From the NCBI GenBank assembly GCA_019188255.1, contig JAETXT010000009.1:1922001-1986000 (forward strand): DNA of 64,000 nt. The letters run 5' to 3'. The notes under the pieces were generated by a model that had not been told where the DNA came from, did no database searches, and was given only the letters and a program-made list of their open reading frames with translations. The position numbers were made by a program, and so were the translations under genes. This DNA is from Verticillium longisporum (Eukaryota > Ascomycota > Sordariomycetes > Glomerellales > Plectosphaerellaceae). Shown here piece after piece: positions 33,123 through 43,346 of this stretch; within the stretch, counting starts at the first letter, position 1; every line of letters begins with the position of its first letter.

Positions 33123-33535
33123 GCCATGTCATGACGAGGGACGTGGCAGTGCGACAATGCTGATGGAACGCCGTAAACACTCGCGCATGACAAGCGGCGC
33201 GCAAAAGAAACCATGTGTGTAAGGGAGGCAGGAACATTGGGAATTTTCTGGAGTTGGACGTCTGTTTGCTCTACTTGTAAGGCGTATATCAATTTTTTAT
33301 CTTGGTTAAGGACGGAACCCGAACCTAGCATGTACACGTCCGAGACCGTCATATGAACTTGTTGCTACCTCGGCAACACGCGTTGGTCGTCATGATGCAG
33401 AAGAAATTAATTCCACGAAACTCTATGTCCCACGTCGACCGATCTATCATCGTTACAAGGCCCCTCATCTCTCGTGAGGTCCGGTTTACGCTATTGAATC
33501 TCGAAACAGCTCCCACATGCGCGATCCTGACAATA
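33123..33535. other. Convergent 3' intergenic region
   Basis: AT-richer sequence between the glucokinase stop and the acetyltransferase stop. Nothing recognised. Confidence 0.5.
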
Positions 33536-34708
33536 TCAAGATTGAAACGCTGCCGCGGGATACGACCGGTCCTTCTTCTTGCGCACGGTTGAGCTGCTCC
33601 GGGAACTCGCCTCGGAGCCGGGCCCACTGCTCGCGCGTGACGGCGGCGCCAGCAGGCTGGGGGCCATGTCGGAGGGGAGATCATTCCATTCCGTCTCGGC
33701 GCGCTTGTTCTGGAAAGACTGGCCGCGGGACTGCGGCGGGCCCGGCCTCGTCTGGGAGGCGGCTGCTGCTGCTGCTGCTGCTGCTGTCTCCCGGCTCGAC
33801 GAGGACGGCGACGGCTGCGCCAGGTTGGCCGCCGCGGCGGTGACGCTGGGGGCCGGGGCGCTGGACGCGTTGCCCATGGCGGCGGGGCGGGCGGGCAGCG
33901 GGGCGGCGAGGTCGCGGGAGACGACGTAGGCCGTGTCGGGGCGGAGCTTGTGGTAGTAGCGTTCCTGGACGCGGGGGTCCCGGGCGAAGCCGCGGGCGGC
34001 GTACCAGGCGATGGCGTCGGCGTTCTCGGTCCAGACGTGGGCGTAGACGGTGGTGACGGCGAGGGCGGCGAGCTCGGGGGCGGCGAGCAGGTCGGCGAGG
34101 GCGGCGGTCGCGAGGCCGTGGGCGCGGTAGGGGGAGAGCAGGGCCAGGGACTGGATGTACAGGGCCTGCGTCGTGGCCGTCAGGGGCTCGAGGCGGGCGA
34201 CGAGGCCGCCGATGAGTTTCGGCGCGGCGGGGGGCGCGGGGTCGGGGTTGGGGTCGGACCAGGTGATGGCGCGGGAGAAGGGGCTCGAGAGCGCGGCCGT
34301 GTAGAACGAGTCTGGGTAGGCGACGGGCAGCAGCAGGGCGTTGATGCGGCGCAGGGCCGCTATGTCGGAGGCGGAGAGGGTGCGGATGGCGGCCTCGGCG
34401 GGGATCTCGACGGGGCGCTGCTGGGTCAGGCCCTGGGTCTGGGTCTGGGTCTGGGTCTGGGTCTGGGTCTGGGTCTGGGTCTGGCTCGAGGGCCGAGGGG
34501 TCGCGATGGCGGTCTGGGCGGTGGCCGATGCGGGGTTCGGTTGCGACGAGAAGGTCAGGGACGGCGGCAGAGGGGGTGCCTCGTAGCTGAGACCTTTCGG
34601 CAGAGGCTGTGGCTGCGATGGAGGGGCGGCGTATTTGGGCTGACGAGGTTGGAAGAACGACTTGATGGTGGTTTGTGATGGTTTGGAGGAGGATGAGGGG
34701 AGAGACAT
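33536..34708 (-). CDS. NAA50-like GNAT acetyltransferase with an N-terminal PIP box
   Basis: Single-exon frame; the ATG at 34708 (MSLPSSSSKP) is preferred because the upstream extension to 34870 resembles 5' leader. 390 residues. Residues 12-19 read QTTIKSFF, an exact PCNA-interacting (PIP) box (Q-x-x-I-x-x-F-F), followed by basic QPRQPK. A (QT)n tract lies near residues 75-95. The GNAT domain (about 100-290) has YPDSFYTAALSS, the acetyl-CoA loop region LLSPYRAHGLATAALADLL and YAHVWTENADAIAWYAARGF, matching NAA50/San N-terminal acetyltransferases. The C-terminal third is Ser/Ala/Pro-rich with a basic patch and is disordered. The loop spells YRAHGLA where the family has RxxGxG/A, with the last position Ala. 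The PIP box suggests a nuclear, replication-linked role; that is inference. Confidence 0.82.
   Translation of the reverse strand: MSLPSSSSKPSQTTIKSFFQPRQPKYAAPPSQPQPLPKGLSYEAPPLPPSLTFSSQPNPASATAQTAIATPRPSSQTQTQTQTQTQTQTQTQGLTQQRPVEIPAEAAIRTLSASDIAALRRINALLLPVAYPDSFYTAALSSPFSRAITWSDPNPDPAPPAAPKLIGGLVARLEPLTATTQALYIQSLALLSPYRAHGLATAALADLLAAPELAALAVTTVYAHVWTENADAIAWYAARGFARDPRVQERYYHKLRPDTAYVVSRDLAAPLPARPAAMGNASSAPAPSVTAAAANLAQPSPSSSSRETAAAAAAAAASQTRPGPPQSRGQSFQNKRAETEWNDLPSDMAPSLLAPPSRASSGPGSEASSRSSSTVRKKKDRSYPAAAFQS
34434..34485. repeat. Hexanucleotide tract (TCTGGG)n encoding (Gln-Thr)n
   Basis: About eight CTGGGT units within the acetyltransferase gene. They encode alternating Gln and Thr on the minus strand. 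A similar Gln-Thr tract occurs in the MCC-beta gene. Confidence 0.85.
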
Positions 34709-36161
34709 GGCGCGACAGGGGGAGGGGGAGAAACGAAGAAGGAAGGAGAGGAAAGTCTGAGGTTCGAGAGAGAATAATGACAGTATATATCTCTGTGATG
34801 GTGAATCTGGCCCGTCTGGCCAAACATGCACCGTGTTATTGTCGAGAGCTGATGGTTGGTGTGTTTCCACGCAAGCGGAATTTTGGAGGGGAGCGGAAAG
34901 ACGAATGTGGTGAAGCTTCTCGAGTTCGACTCCTTTAAGGTTCCCCTTACATGACGCAGTCGGCGAATGAGAGCCGCGACGATGCGGGTTGACGGCCCCA
35001 CCCGATGTCGTCTCTCAGACGCTGCACCTCATCAGCACGGCATCCCTGGTGGGCGGTCCAAGCTTTCAGGGGCCTTTCCGACCTGAGTCTACCTACCAGG
35101 CTTGCCAGGCAAGGGACCTGGATAGGAAGCACGCATGGCAAATTTTGCCAGTTGTACATTAGGGGGATGGAGGCTCTTGGAGTGGCCCGCTCGGCAAGTC
35201 AGATACAGGTAGGCAGGCAAGAGGCAAGGCAGGTTGCATCCCCCGCTGGCGAGGCAAGCAAGCCCCTTGTGGCCCAAGCCGTCTTGGTAATCTCAGCACC
35301 TCTACAGGGGACCAGAGGTACCTTGGCACGGTGAATCCCCCCCAAGGGAACACGACTCGGCGACCCAGAACCGCTTTGGTAGCCGTGTCCGTGGCGTGCC
35401 TGGCGGATGAGATCAACATTTGTTCGGTTGCCGGTCGGATTGGCGAAAACGAATCTCCTCCTCTTCGCCATTCCTGAATCCATCGCCTCCCCCCCTCCTA
35501 CCCCTTCGCGCGTCGCCTGCCAGCTGGACCCCTTCGCCCTTGACGAGCCAGCTTGACAACCCCATTGATGCACGAGACGTTCATCTTTGCATCAGCATTG
35601 CCCGCCTGCTGCTGGAGACCGAGCGACAACGGGGCCTCCTTCAGTGGACCCGACCGAGGTGGACGGACTGCCTACTGCTGCTGGCTGGCTGCTTTAACCA
35701 AGTCACGCTACCAACCATAGTGAGCCGCCTGCCTTCCACACGACCTGCAATCTGCCACCTTCGGATCACCGATCCCCCCGGAAGCCAGAGCAGAGCCAGA
35801 AGCAGCCCAACAACAGCAATTACGTCGGCATCGACGCCAGGCCTGCCCACCCTGCGCCCCCCCTCCATAGCATCTCAATTTGACGCTCCTCCGTCGAGAC
35901 GCACGACTTCTTTGCATCAGACCCGGCTGGTCTAAACCACGGCCTGGTCCGAATCGCTCCTGGCACTACACCTCCACCGGGTCGACCCTCTACCGTCACC
36001 CCCCGTCGTCCGACCACGGAACATTGTTCAGATACCCGCCCGTCTCCGTCGCGACAACCGCCACAGCTCGCGGCTGCGAAGCTCACCCTCACATCGAAAC
36101 CCCCTCCCAAAACCAACCCCAGTCAGCTTCCTGCCACCCCGCAGGCCTTGACCGTGACACC
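34709..36161. other. Divergent promoter region, 1.45 kb
   Basis: Between the acetyltransferase and the Sgf11-like gene. Repeated AGGCAAG words occur around 35100-35260. The right half is CT/CA-rich like a long fungal 5' leader. Open frames at 35420-35935 have no domain. Confidence 0.5.
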
Positions 36162-37433
36162 ATGGCTTCCAATACAGGCAAGGCCGGTGTCATTGTCGCT
36201 CCCGATGCTGCCAGCCCTATGGATCATCTTGTTCGTCTTCCTCCTCCTTGTTACTCTTCCTCTCTCCTCACAACGTGTGTGGCTGCCTTGGTGTTGTCAT
36301 GATGTACCTATGCTGACCCAAGCCTTGTTCCCCCCCGCCACCAGGCACACGCCGTCCTCGACGACCTCCTTTACAATACCATACACGACATACTCATAAA
36401 AGCACATCGAGACGAAAAAATGGCAAGAGCCACGACGGCTGTCATCCTTGCTGAGAAGCTGGCTTCCGATGCATCAGAAAGCTCCACCCCCGACTCTAAA
36501 CCCGATGTCAGAATAGAGACCGACGCCGCCATCTACGAAGACGGCAAGGTCACGCTCAAGGGCAACCCTCTCAAGACGACGAAGGATATCCTGTGTCCAC
36601 GCTGCCACCTCCCCCGACTCCTTCATCCCACCGACGGCAAGGGCGCGAGGAAACCCGACCCTGGCGTTGTCTACTGCAAGAAGGTGCCTTACATTGACAA
36701 GCCTGGCTTCGATATTTATGGCCAGACGTGGGTACAGCCGGGACCCGGCCGTGGCAAGAAGAAGAAGGACATGAAGCCGGACCCAAACATCGAACCGAAC
36801 CCAAGCGCCCCGGATCAACGACCTCCCAACGTCCTCTCCTTCCCCTCCGCCACCTGCAGCAAGTGCAAGCGCTGCATTCTCGTCACCAGACTGAACAACC
36901 ACATGGGCTCCTGTATCGCGAACAGCGGCAAGAACGCCATCCGAGCAGCCGCGGCCAAGATTTCAAACGGCAGCAACGGGAACAGCCAGAACGACGGCAC
37001 GCCTCCTTCGAGTCAAAAGGCCACGCCAGTCCCGACCTCGCGAGCCTCGAGCCCCAAGAAGCGTGCCAGTGAGGAGGCGGAAGAAGACGGCACGTCCGAC
37101 GCGAGCGGACCCAAGAAGAAGAAACTGAAGCCATCCCCAATGACAAAGAAGGTCATCCTCAAAACGAATGGGCCAAAGAAGGACAAGGTCAAGAGCGGCT
37201 CGCTCCTGAGCCAGGAACACAAGCCCGACGACGATGATGGCGACAACTCGACGGTCGAGGTGGCCCCGAAAAAGAAAGTGGACAAAGACATCGGCAAAGG
37301 CATCAGCCCCACGAAGAAACTCAAGCTCGGCTCCAACAAGCCACCTCTGTCATCACCTATGAGTAAAAATGGACGAGAAGGAGATGCAGAGTCTGAATCC
37401 AGTGGAACTTTGTCATCACCTCCTCATGCTTGA
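36162..37433 (+). CDS. Zinc-finger nuclear protein, possible SAGA subunit Sgf11
   Basis: Exons 36162-36230 and 36345-37433 give 385 residues. The N-terminus AHAVLDDLLYNTIHDILIKA then HRDEKMAR is a helix like the Sgf11 segment that binds the SAGA deubiquitinase module. A C2HC finger at about 194-213 (CSKCKR...RLNNHMGSC) has the spacing C-x2-C-x11-H-x3-C, the same as Sgf11 fingers. There is also an earlier CPRC/HLPRLLHP...YCKK cluster at 107-140. The rest is Lys/Ser/Pro-rich with repeated PKKKK-type basic patches and is probably nuclear. The donor used for the intron (GTTCGT) is weak but phase-correct, the acceptor (CCACCAG) is good, and a CTGAC branch site precedes it. If the first exon is wrong, translation could start at the Met at 36420. 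Assignment to Sgf11 is by motif spacing only. Confidence 0.6.
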
Positions 37434-38145
37434 GCTGGCTGCCTACCTGTTCAGCTAGCGAGAGCCTCTGTCCATTCGCTGTCTATCTTTTCGTTTTGCT
37501 CTCTTGTCGGTCGTGCATCAGGATCTGGCTGCTACCCGTTCGTTCCTCACGACTATTGCTTTGCTCTCAGCGGGGACTGGCTTTGACTGTAACATATTAA
37601 CCACACCTTGAAGTTGCACTCGGCAACATGTCTCTTGTTTTTTTCTCGGCCTCTTCGGAAGGCTGGCCAAAATTTACCAATCTGCATCCCCTGGCATGGG
37701 GCGGCGGCATCGGCGTTGGGTGGTTCTGGGTACAGGAAGGCCTGGGTACAGGAGGGCCCTTGTGTATTAAAAAACCAATACTGCATACAGAATTGCTTCA
37801 CTAGTCATTGCTGGCACCTTTAAAATAGTGCAGCTGCATGTGTACGTGCATTAGTGACCAGCGATGGTCCCATCGTCAAATGACTTGCCACGACAATATG
37901 ATCACGATTAATGGAGTGTATATCTCGGCGAACACCAATCGCGATTCACTCACTACCTTTGCGGTTGCATTCACGCGACCATTCTTATTCAAAACCACCA
38001 AAACTTAAGTCGTGTCGATCCGCCAGGCGTCCCAATCCTACCTACCTTAAAAGAACGCCAAACTCCATGCCATGCATCACATCGAGCCGCTCGGTAACTT
38101 TCCCGTACCAAGATGAACGCCCCCAGCCCTGACCATCACATCACA
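37434..38145. other. Convergent 3' intergenic region
   Basis: AT-richer between two stop codons. A short TCCTACCTACCTTA word lies at about 38037-38050. No gene recognised. Confidence 0.5.
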
Positions 38146-38703
38146 TCACAGCTCGTCAGCCTCGATGACCCGCGCCTTGAGAATCTTGACCTCGTCAACA
38201 GGCCTGTCCTCGGCCCCCGTCTTGACGAGCCCCATCCTCTTGACAACGGCGAGCCCGCTCTTGACGCGGCCAAAAATGGTGTGCTTGCGGTTGAGCCACG
38301 GCGTCGGCGCCAGCGTGATGAAGAACTGGCTGCCGTTCGTGTCGGGGCCGGCGTTGGCCATGCTGAGGATGCCGGCGCCGTTGTGGCCGAGGTCGGCGTG
38401 GATCTCGTCGGCAAACTTGTCGCCGTAGATCGAGGCGCCGCCACGGCCGGTGCCCGTCGGGTCGCCGGCCTGGACCATAAAGTTGGGGATGATGCGGTGC
38501 ACGAGCGTGTTGTCGTAGTAGCCGCGCTTGGCGAGCGTCGCGAAGTTGGTGCACGTCTTGGGCGCGTGCGCCGTGTAGAGCTCGAGCAGGATCGTGCCCT
38601 GGAGCGAGAGAGGTCAGCGACCGGCATGGGAACGGGCAGAAAAGAACAGGCAAGGGAGGAGGGGGCGGCTTGCCATTGTGGTTTCGAGGGCGACGGTGGT
38701 CAT
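38146..38703 (-). CDS. Cyclophilin-type peptidyl-prolyl isomerase, PPIL1/Cyp1 group
   Basis: Exons 38674-38703 and 38146-38598 encode 160 residues, about the length of fission-yeast Cyp1 and human PPIL1. Blocks in order: GTILLELYTAHAPKTCTNFA, YYDNTLVHRIIPNFMVQAGD (catalytic Arg in HRII, then FMVQAGD), GRGGASIYGDKFADE, LSMANAGPDTNGSQFFITLA, PTPWLNRKHTIFGRV (the active-site Trp). It accelerates proline isomerisation; PPIL1 and Cyp1 act in the spliceosome, and the MTTVALETTMGTI start is typical of that group. The intron (38599-38673) is a GC-AG intron: ATG is followed by GCAAGC and the acceptor is TCCAG. No GT donor gives the conserved join. Family is certain. Confidence 0.93.
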
Positions 38704-39457
38704 TTTGGCGGTCAATGATCGAACTCGTACGAGCAGCTGTGGCGGTGGTTGCGAATGTCGGCGAAGGGAGCAATGCTTGGGGGTGTAAAGCAACAGACTG
38801 TCGAGGTCGCGATGCCAATCGAGGGGTCCGAAATCTTCAGGCAAGGCTGAGGATCACATAGCGGGATAGCTTCCAGCCACAGCGTCTCAATCCGGCTACG
38901 TCATTGGCTAGAAGGTCAGACACGGCATTTGAACACAACTGCGCTTTCAGCAACGCGCCCGCTATCCTTGAGTACCTTATTCCACAGGCCTGAAAGTAGC
39001 CCTCCACCAAGTCGGTCGATCATTGCCATGTATGTACTTTTATTACCCTCATGATGGCTTCCTTTTCCATTCATGCGCGCCTTGTGAACACTGTGTCGCA
39101 GCCCACTGACACTCTTCACACAGCTCCTGCCTAGCGCCACGTTGCACCTGCCTGGACTACTCCAGTGTACGCCACTTCCTGGGAGCGCCGCATCGTGCAC
39201 AACACTTGGAGTGAATAGAACAGCTTCAGCATTCTGCTGCCTATTTCAATTTACCTGAAAAGCTGTCAAGCCCTAAAATCTGTTGCAGGGCTTTTTCATT
39301 TTCCTCGCTTGTCAATAACCACAAGCTTTGCAGCCCAGGCTTGCTCTCTCATCCACATCGGAGAATACTCCCAACGCAATCCTCATCACAACAGCGCAAC
39401 AATCCACCAGGGCAGACCGTTGTTGAAGAACTGCAAGACCCTCCCCCAGCGGCCAAC
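38704..39457. other. Divergent promoter region, cyclophilin / signal peptide peptidase
   Basis: No gene seen and no notable repeat. Confidence 0.5.
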
Positions 39458-41249
39458 ATGGCCTCCCCTGACGCAAAGTCCGACCTCCTTCCACGGGACG
39501 AGGGCGCCGTTGCTTTGTCGGGAAATACAACTACGGTTGCGAGCTCCATCTTCGCCTGGAAAGACCCTCACTTCCTCGCTGTCGAGGTCAAGCTCATCTT
39601 CACTGCTCTTGCTCTCATTTACATCGGTGCTCACGCCGCCCTCAGACGACCTCCTTCCGCGGCACCTTCTGTCAAAACCAAGTCCGGGAGGCCGCGGAAG
39701 AAGAAGCCCTCCGACGACGATGTCTTCACTCAAGGGCTGCTCCCCTCCGACGCTATCATCTTCCCCGTCATGGCCGGCATTATCCTCGTCGGCCTGTACT
39801 ACCTCATCCAGTGGCTCCAGGATCCCGCCATTCTCAACAAGATTCTGCGAGGCTACATCTCCATCATGGGAATTCTCAGCTTAACCAGTCTGATTGCTAA
39901 CACTATTCAAAATGCCACAAGCTTCCTCTTTCCTCTCTACTATCGCAAAGGACGCACCACCTACCTCATCGATGGTATCGAGGAGCGCCTCCGACCGATT
40001 ACTCAAGACGGCAGCCAAGACGTGGTCACTCCTGCAGACCCGACGTCTCCGATCCCCTGGGCGCCTTTTCTCGTTCGCAGCCCCAGGGCGCGGCGTTACC
40101 TGTGGGAGATCCGTCACCTCATCAGCGAAGAGTGGGCGGTGAAGCTCAAGCTCCACGGATTTTTCAACGAGAAATTTTCAATTCAGTTCAGTCACATTTT
40201 GGGCTTCTTGCTCGCCTGCGCTGTCGTCGCGGCATACCACGTCACCAACCACATGGTGCTTTCCAACATCCTAGGATACGGGCTGTGTTATGGAACGTTC
40301 TTGATAATGTCACCGACCACGTTCCCAACCGGCACGCTTATCCTCTGCGGACTGTTCGTTTATGACATCGTCATGGTCTTCTACACGTAAGCTGGGTTCC
40401 CGACTCTCACTAGACAATTAAACTCACGACCTCAGACCGTACATGATCACTGTCGCAACCAAGCTCGACGCGCCCATCAAACTTACCTTTGCGTCGGCCG
40501 CCAAGTCCAGCATCCTCGGTCTTGGTGACATCGTTGTTCCCGGTATGGTCATGGCTCTGGCTCTACGGTTTGATCTTTGGCGCTTCTACAACAAGCAGGT
40601 CAAGTACGTTGCCACAGAGCTGAAGTCAAAGGCGACTGGCCCAACATCCGATGACGTTGTCGTCGCTAGCGAGATTCAACACATGGCGAAGAAGACTCCA
40701 TATATCGACGTCACCGGCTCTTGGGCAGACCGCTTCTGGGTATCGACTTGGCCTGGCTTGCTCACAATCTCGAATCCTGGAAAGGACGCCCCAATCTCGG
40801 TCCAGGTGGCTGCCTTTCCCAAGACTTACTTCTACGCGTCCCTTATTGGTTACACTCTAGGGCTGCTGGTGACACTGGTCATGCTGGTTGTTTTCAGGCA
40901 TGGCCAGCCTGCGCTGCTGTACCTCGTGCCGGGCGTCCTCGGCTCTCTCTGGTTGACAGGCCTGGTCAGGGGCGAGTTGAAAGAGATGTGGACCTACACT
41001 GAAGACGGCACCCTAGACACCCAGGACGTCATCGTCGAGCTCGATAGCTCCGGCAACGTCATCAAGGAGATCAAAGATCACAAACAGGGCACAGATGACA
41101 AGGAGAGTGAAGAGAAGAAGAAAAAGTCGGAGCAGGCAACAAAAGCGGCCACGTCCGGTTATGATGTCTTCCACTTCTCGGTCAGGGCGCCGCCGCGCGG
41201 TCCAGGCAAGGCGAATGTTGCTCAGGAACTCGAGAGGAAGGCTCTCTAA
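39458..41249 (+). CDS. Signal peptide peptidase (presenilin-type intramembrane aspartyl protease)
   Basis: Exons 39458-40386 and 40436-41249 with a 49-bp intron encode 580 residues. The multi-helix ER membrane protease cuts leftover signal peptides and some tail-anchored proteins within the membrane. Catalytic motifs are intact: YDIVMVF (D303), LGLGDIVVPG (D341) and the QPALLYLVP segment (PAL at 468-470). Nine or so hydrophobic segments are present. The intron falls just after the first catalytic motif (FYT-PYMITVATKLDAP). The C-terminal tail is charged and Lys/Glu-rich (DDKESEEKKKKSEQATK). The frame is open upstream to 39341, but MASPDAKSDLLP at 39458 matches the usual short luminal N-terminus. 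Confidence in family is high. Confidence 0.93.
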
Positions 41250-42473
41250 ATAAAGTATAGAGATAAAACCAGAGTAGATACATCGGCGTGGGTTAGGGCT
41301 CTTCCGGGATCCTGTCAATTGAAATTGATTGCCACCAGCGTGCGCGTCAACGAGGATGGTGGTTCGGCCTCTACATCCTGTCATATCCCCTGTTCTTCCG
41401 ATTAACAGAAGATTCGTCTTGTGGACAGTATTCGGCTTGATAAAGTATTCAGTCTTCGAACTTGATAAGTCCCATACCGGGCAGACACAGAAGACTGGCT
41501 GTCGGATTTCGAACGCACATCAAGTTTGGAAACGAGACTTTAGATACTTTCGCAACCAACGAGGCACAAAAGTTAATGAGAAATATCATTCTGAAGCGAA
41601 CGTTATCTTCAGCTCGGTTGAAATGGATGCCAGCTGACTACAAGCCTCAACCTCCGCTTTACTCTTCAAGTCCAGTTCACAAGTCGGCCATTGCCGTACA
41701 ACATTGCAATTTCAGCAGAAGCGGACAAAATCTCTTGCTATCATACCATGTAAGTCAATGGTAAGGTGGTTTCGAGAATCTTGGCTCATTTTCATATGTA
41801 CGGGGTCTAGAGGAGAGGGGGTGAAGGACCATAGTCATTAATGTTTTTCTCATGCCTGTTGCTGTTCTGCAATGGCAGGAAAGTCTAATACGAACCTTGC
41901 TGGTGTCCAACTGTAGAGCTGAGTTTCGACAACAGCCACCATGCCGTCGACCTTGATGTACAGTTCGTGTTGCCTTTCTCCGCTACCTCTTACCAGTCGC
42001 TTTTATGAGCCATGTTGACCTATATTGGCCTTCCCGGGCCACATCATTTCCAACCCATCTTCCTTTCCTCGGATTCTTTACATATCACATTGAATCAGTG
42101 CAGATACATCGAAAATACTTGCTTCAACGGTCAGAGCTGAATAGTCTCGTTCGTTCGTCGAATCGCCAAGCACAAACTTACACGAAGCCGTCCAATTCAT
42201 TCACCCATATCCTCTGATTTACTCCGGCGATTCACTCCTGTTGTTGGCCAGAACAGGTTGCACCTATCTTCTGGGTTCTCTGGCATTGAATTCTCTAGAC
42301 AGCCTCCTCTGTTCCGGTATCGACAACAACACACAGAATCCACCACAGGATTCAATTACTTGCTGGCTTTGTCCTCGACATCCAATCGCCACTCAACGTC
42401 ATTGAAACTTTGAGTATATCAAACCACATTTGAGGTGCCGATCGTTTGCGCAGTCTTTCACCCTATCGTTGAG
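41250..42473. other. Intergenic region, 1.2 kb
   Basis: AT-richer non-coding sequence, no gene or repeat recognised. The right-hand part is the promoter/leader of the next gene. Confidence 0.5.
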
Positions 42474-43346
42474 ATGGCGAGTCCGCCTGGTCACAATGAG
42501 TTCTTCAAGACTGTCTTGAACAACCCTCATAGCATGAACGTGCCTGTTCAAAACACGCATGATAGCTCTCTCGACAGCGAAGCAACTCATATACCAGATG
42601 ATTCGGACATTCCGGTCATCAACATTGGACTTCCGCTGGTGCCCATCAACGAGGAGCCCATGTTCAGTCGGGGTCGAATCGTGCCCACATCCATCGACTC
42701 TCTTATCAACCACAGGGGTGCAAATGCCACTGTGTTAACCAACGCAAGCTTGACCTACGTCGGGGATATGGGACCGCCCCCCAGAAAAGCCTCGGTGGAT
42801 AACTACCGCCCTGCCAGGCGTGTTGTGTTCGAGACTCTCCGCTCCCATGGCCAGCTCTACGACAAGACGCCCTCCACCAGCGATCTCGCCGACAGGTCCT
42901 TCAACCAACCCACGTTTCAAGACGCCACGGCAGAGTTCACCGACTACGCAGTCAAGTGCATGCCCGGCTACCTCCAGAACCCCTCCGGCCTGCGCACAAA
43001 GCGGCAGCGGGACGGAGACGAGGAGCTCGACATTCCCCGGCCGCGCTCCCCCAAGCGCCTGTGCGCCGACAGCCCCCCCGTCGAGGCCGCGAGGCCAGCT
43101 TTAGCCGGGTGGGCGCATGCAACGCGCCCAGAAGAGGCTTTGAGGGATCACCCTGTCCTGCGGCTGCTCGGAGACGGGTGGAATGACATTCACTCCCAGA
43201 TGGATTTCGCCGACACCACGGCCGAGACGCCAGACGACGAGCAGCTCGAAGATGCGATGTATTATTCGACGTCGCGGATCTTGTCGAGTATTGTCATGGA
43301 ACAGCTCGGTGAGGTGAAGGACGAATTTACAGAGGCTCTGTTGTGA
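42474..43346 (+). CDS. Hypothetical protein, probably nuclear, unknown function
   Basis: A single-exon frame of 290 residues from ATG 42474 (MASPPGHNEFFKTVLNN). I do not recognise a domain. The sequence is acidic and polar with a short basic cluster (LRTKRQRDGDEELDIPRPR then SPKRLCA), which could be a bipartite nuclear signal. The C-terminus (YYSTSRILSSIVMEQLGE) looks helical and amphipathic. Non-repetitive composition and steady fungal codon use through the whole frame support a real gene. An in-frame upstream ATG at 42435 would add 13 residues. Nothing about neighbours suggests a role. Likely lineage-restricted. Confidence 0.7.
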   Translation: MASPPGHNEFFKTVLNNPHSMNVPVQNTHDSSLDSEATHIPDDSDIPVINIGLPLVPINEEPMFSRGRIVPTSIDSLINHRGANATVLTNASLTYVGDMGPPPRKASVDNYRPARRVVFETLRSHGQLYDKTPSTSDLADRSFNQPTFQDATAEFTDYAVKCMPGYLQNPSGLRTKRQRDGDEELDIPRPRSPKRLCADSPPVEAARPALAGWAHATRPEEALRDHPVLRLLGDGWNDIHSQMDFADTTAETPDDEQLEDAMYYSTSRILSSIVMEQLGEVKDEFTEALL

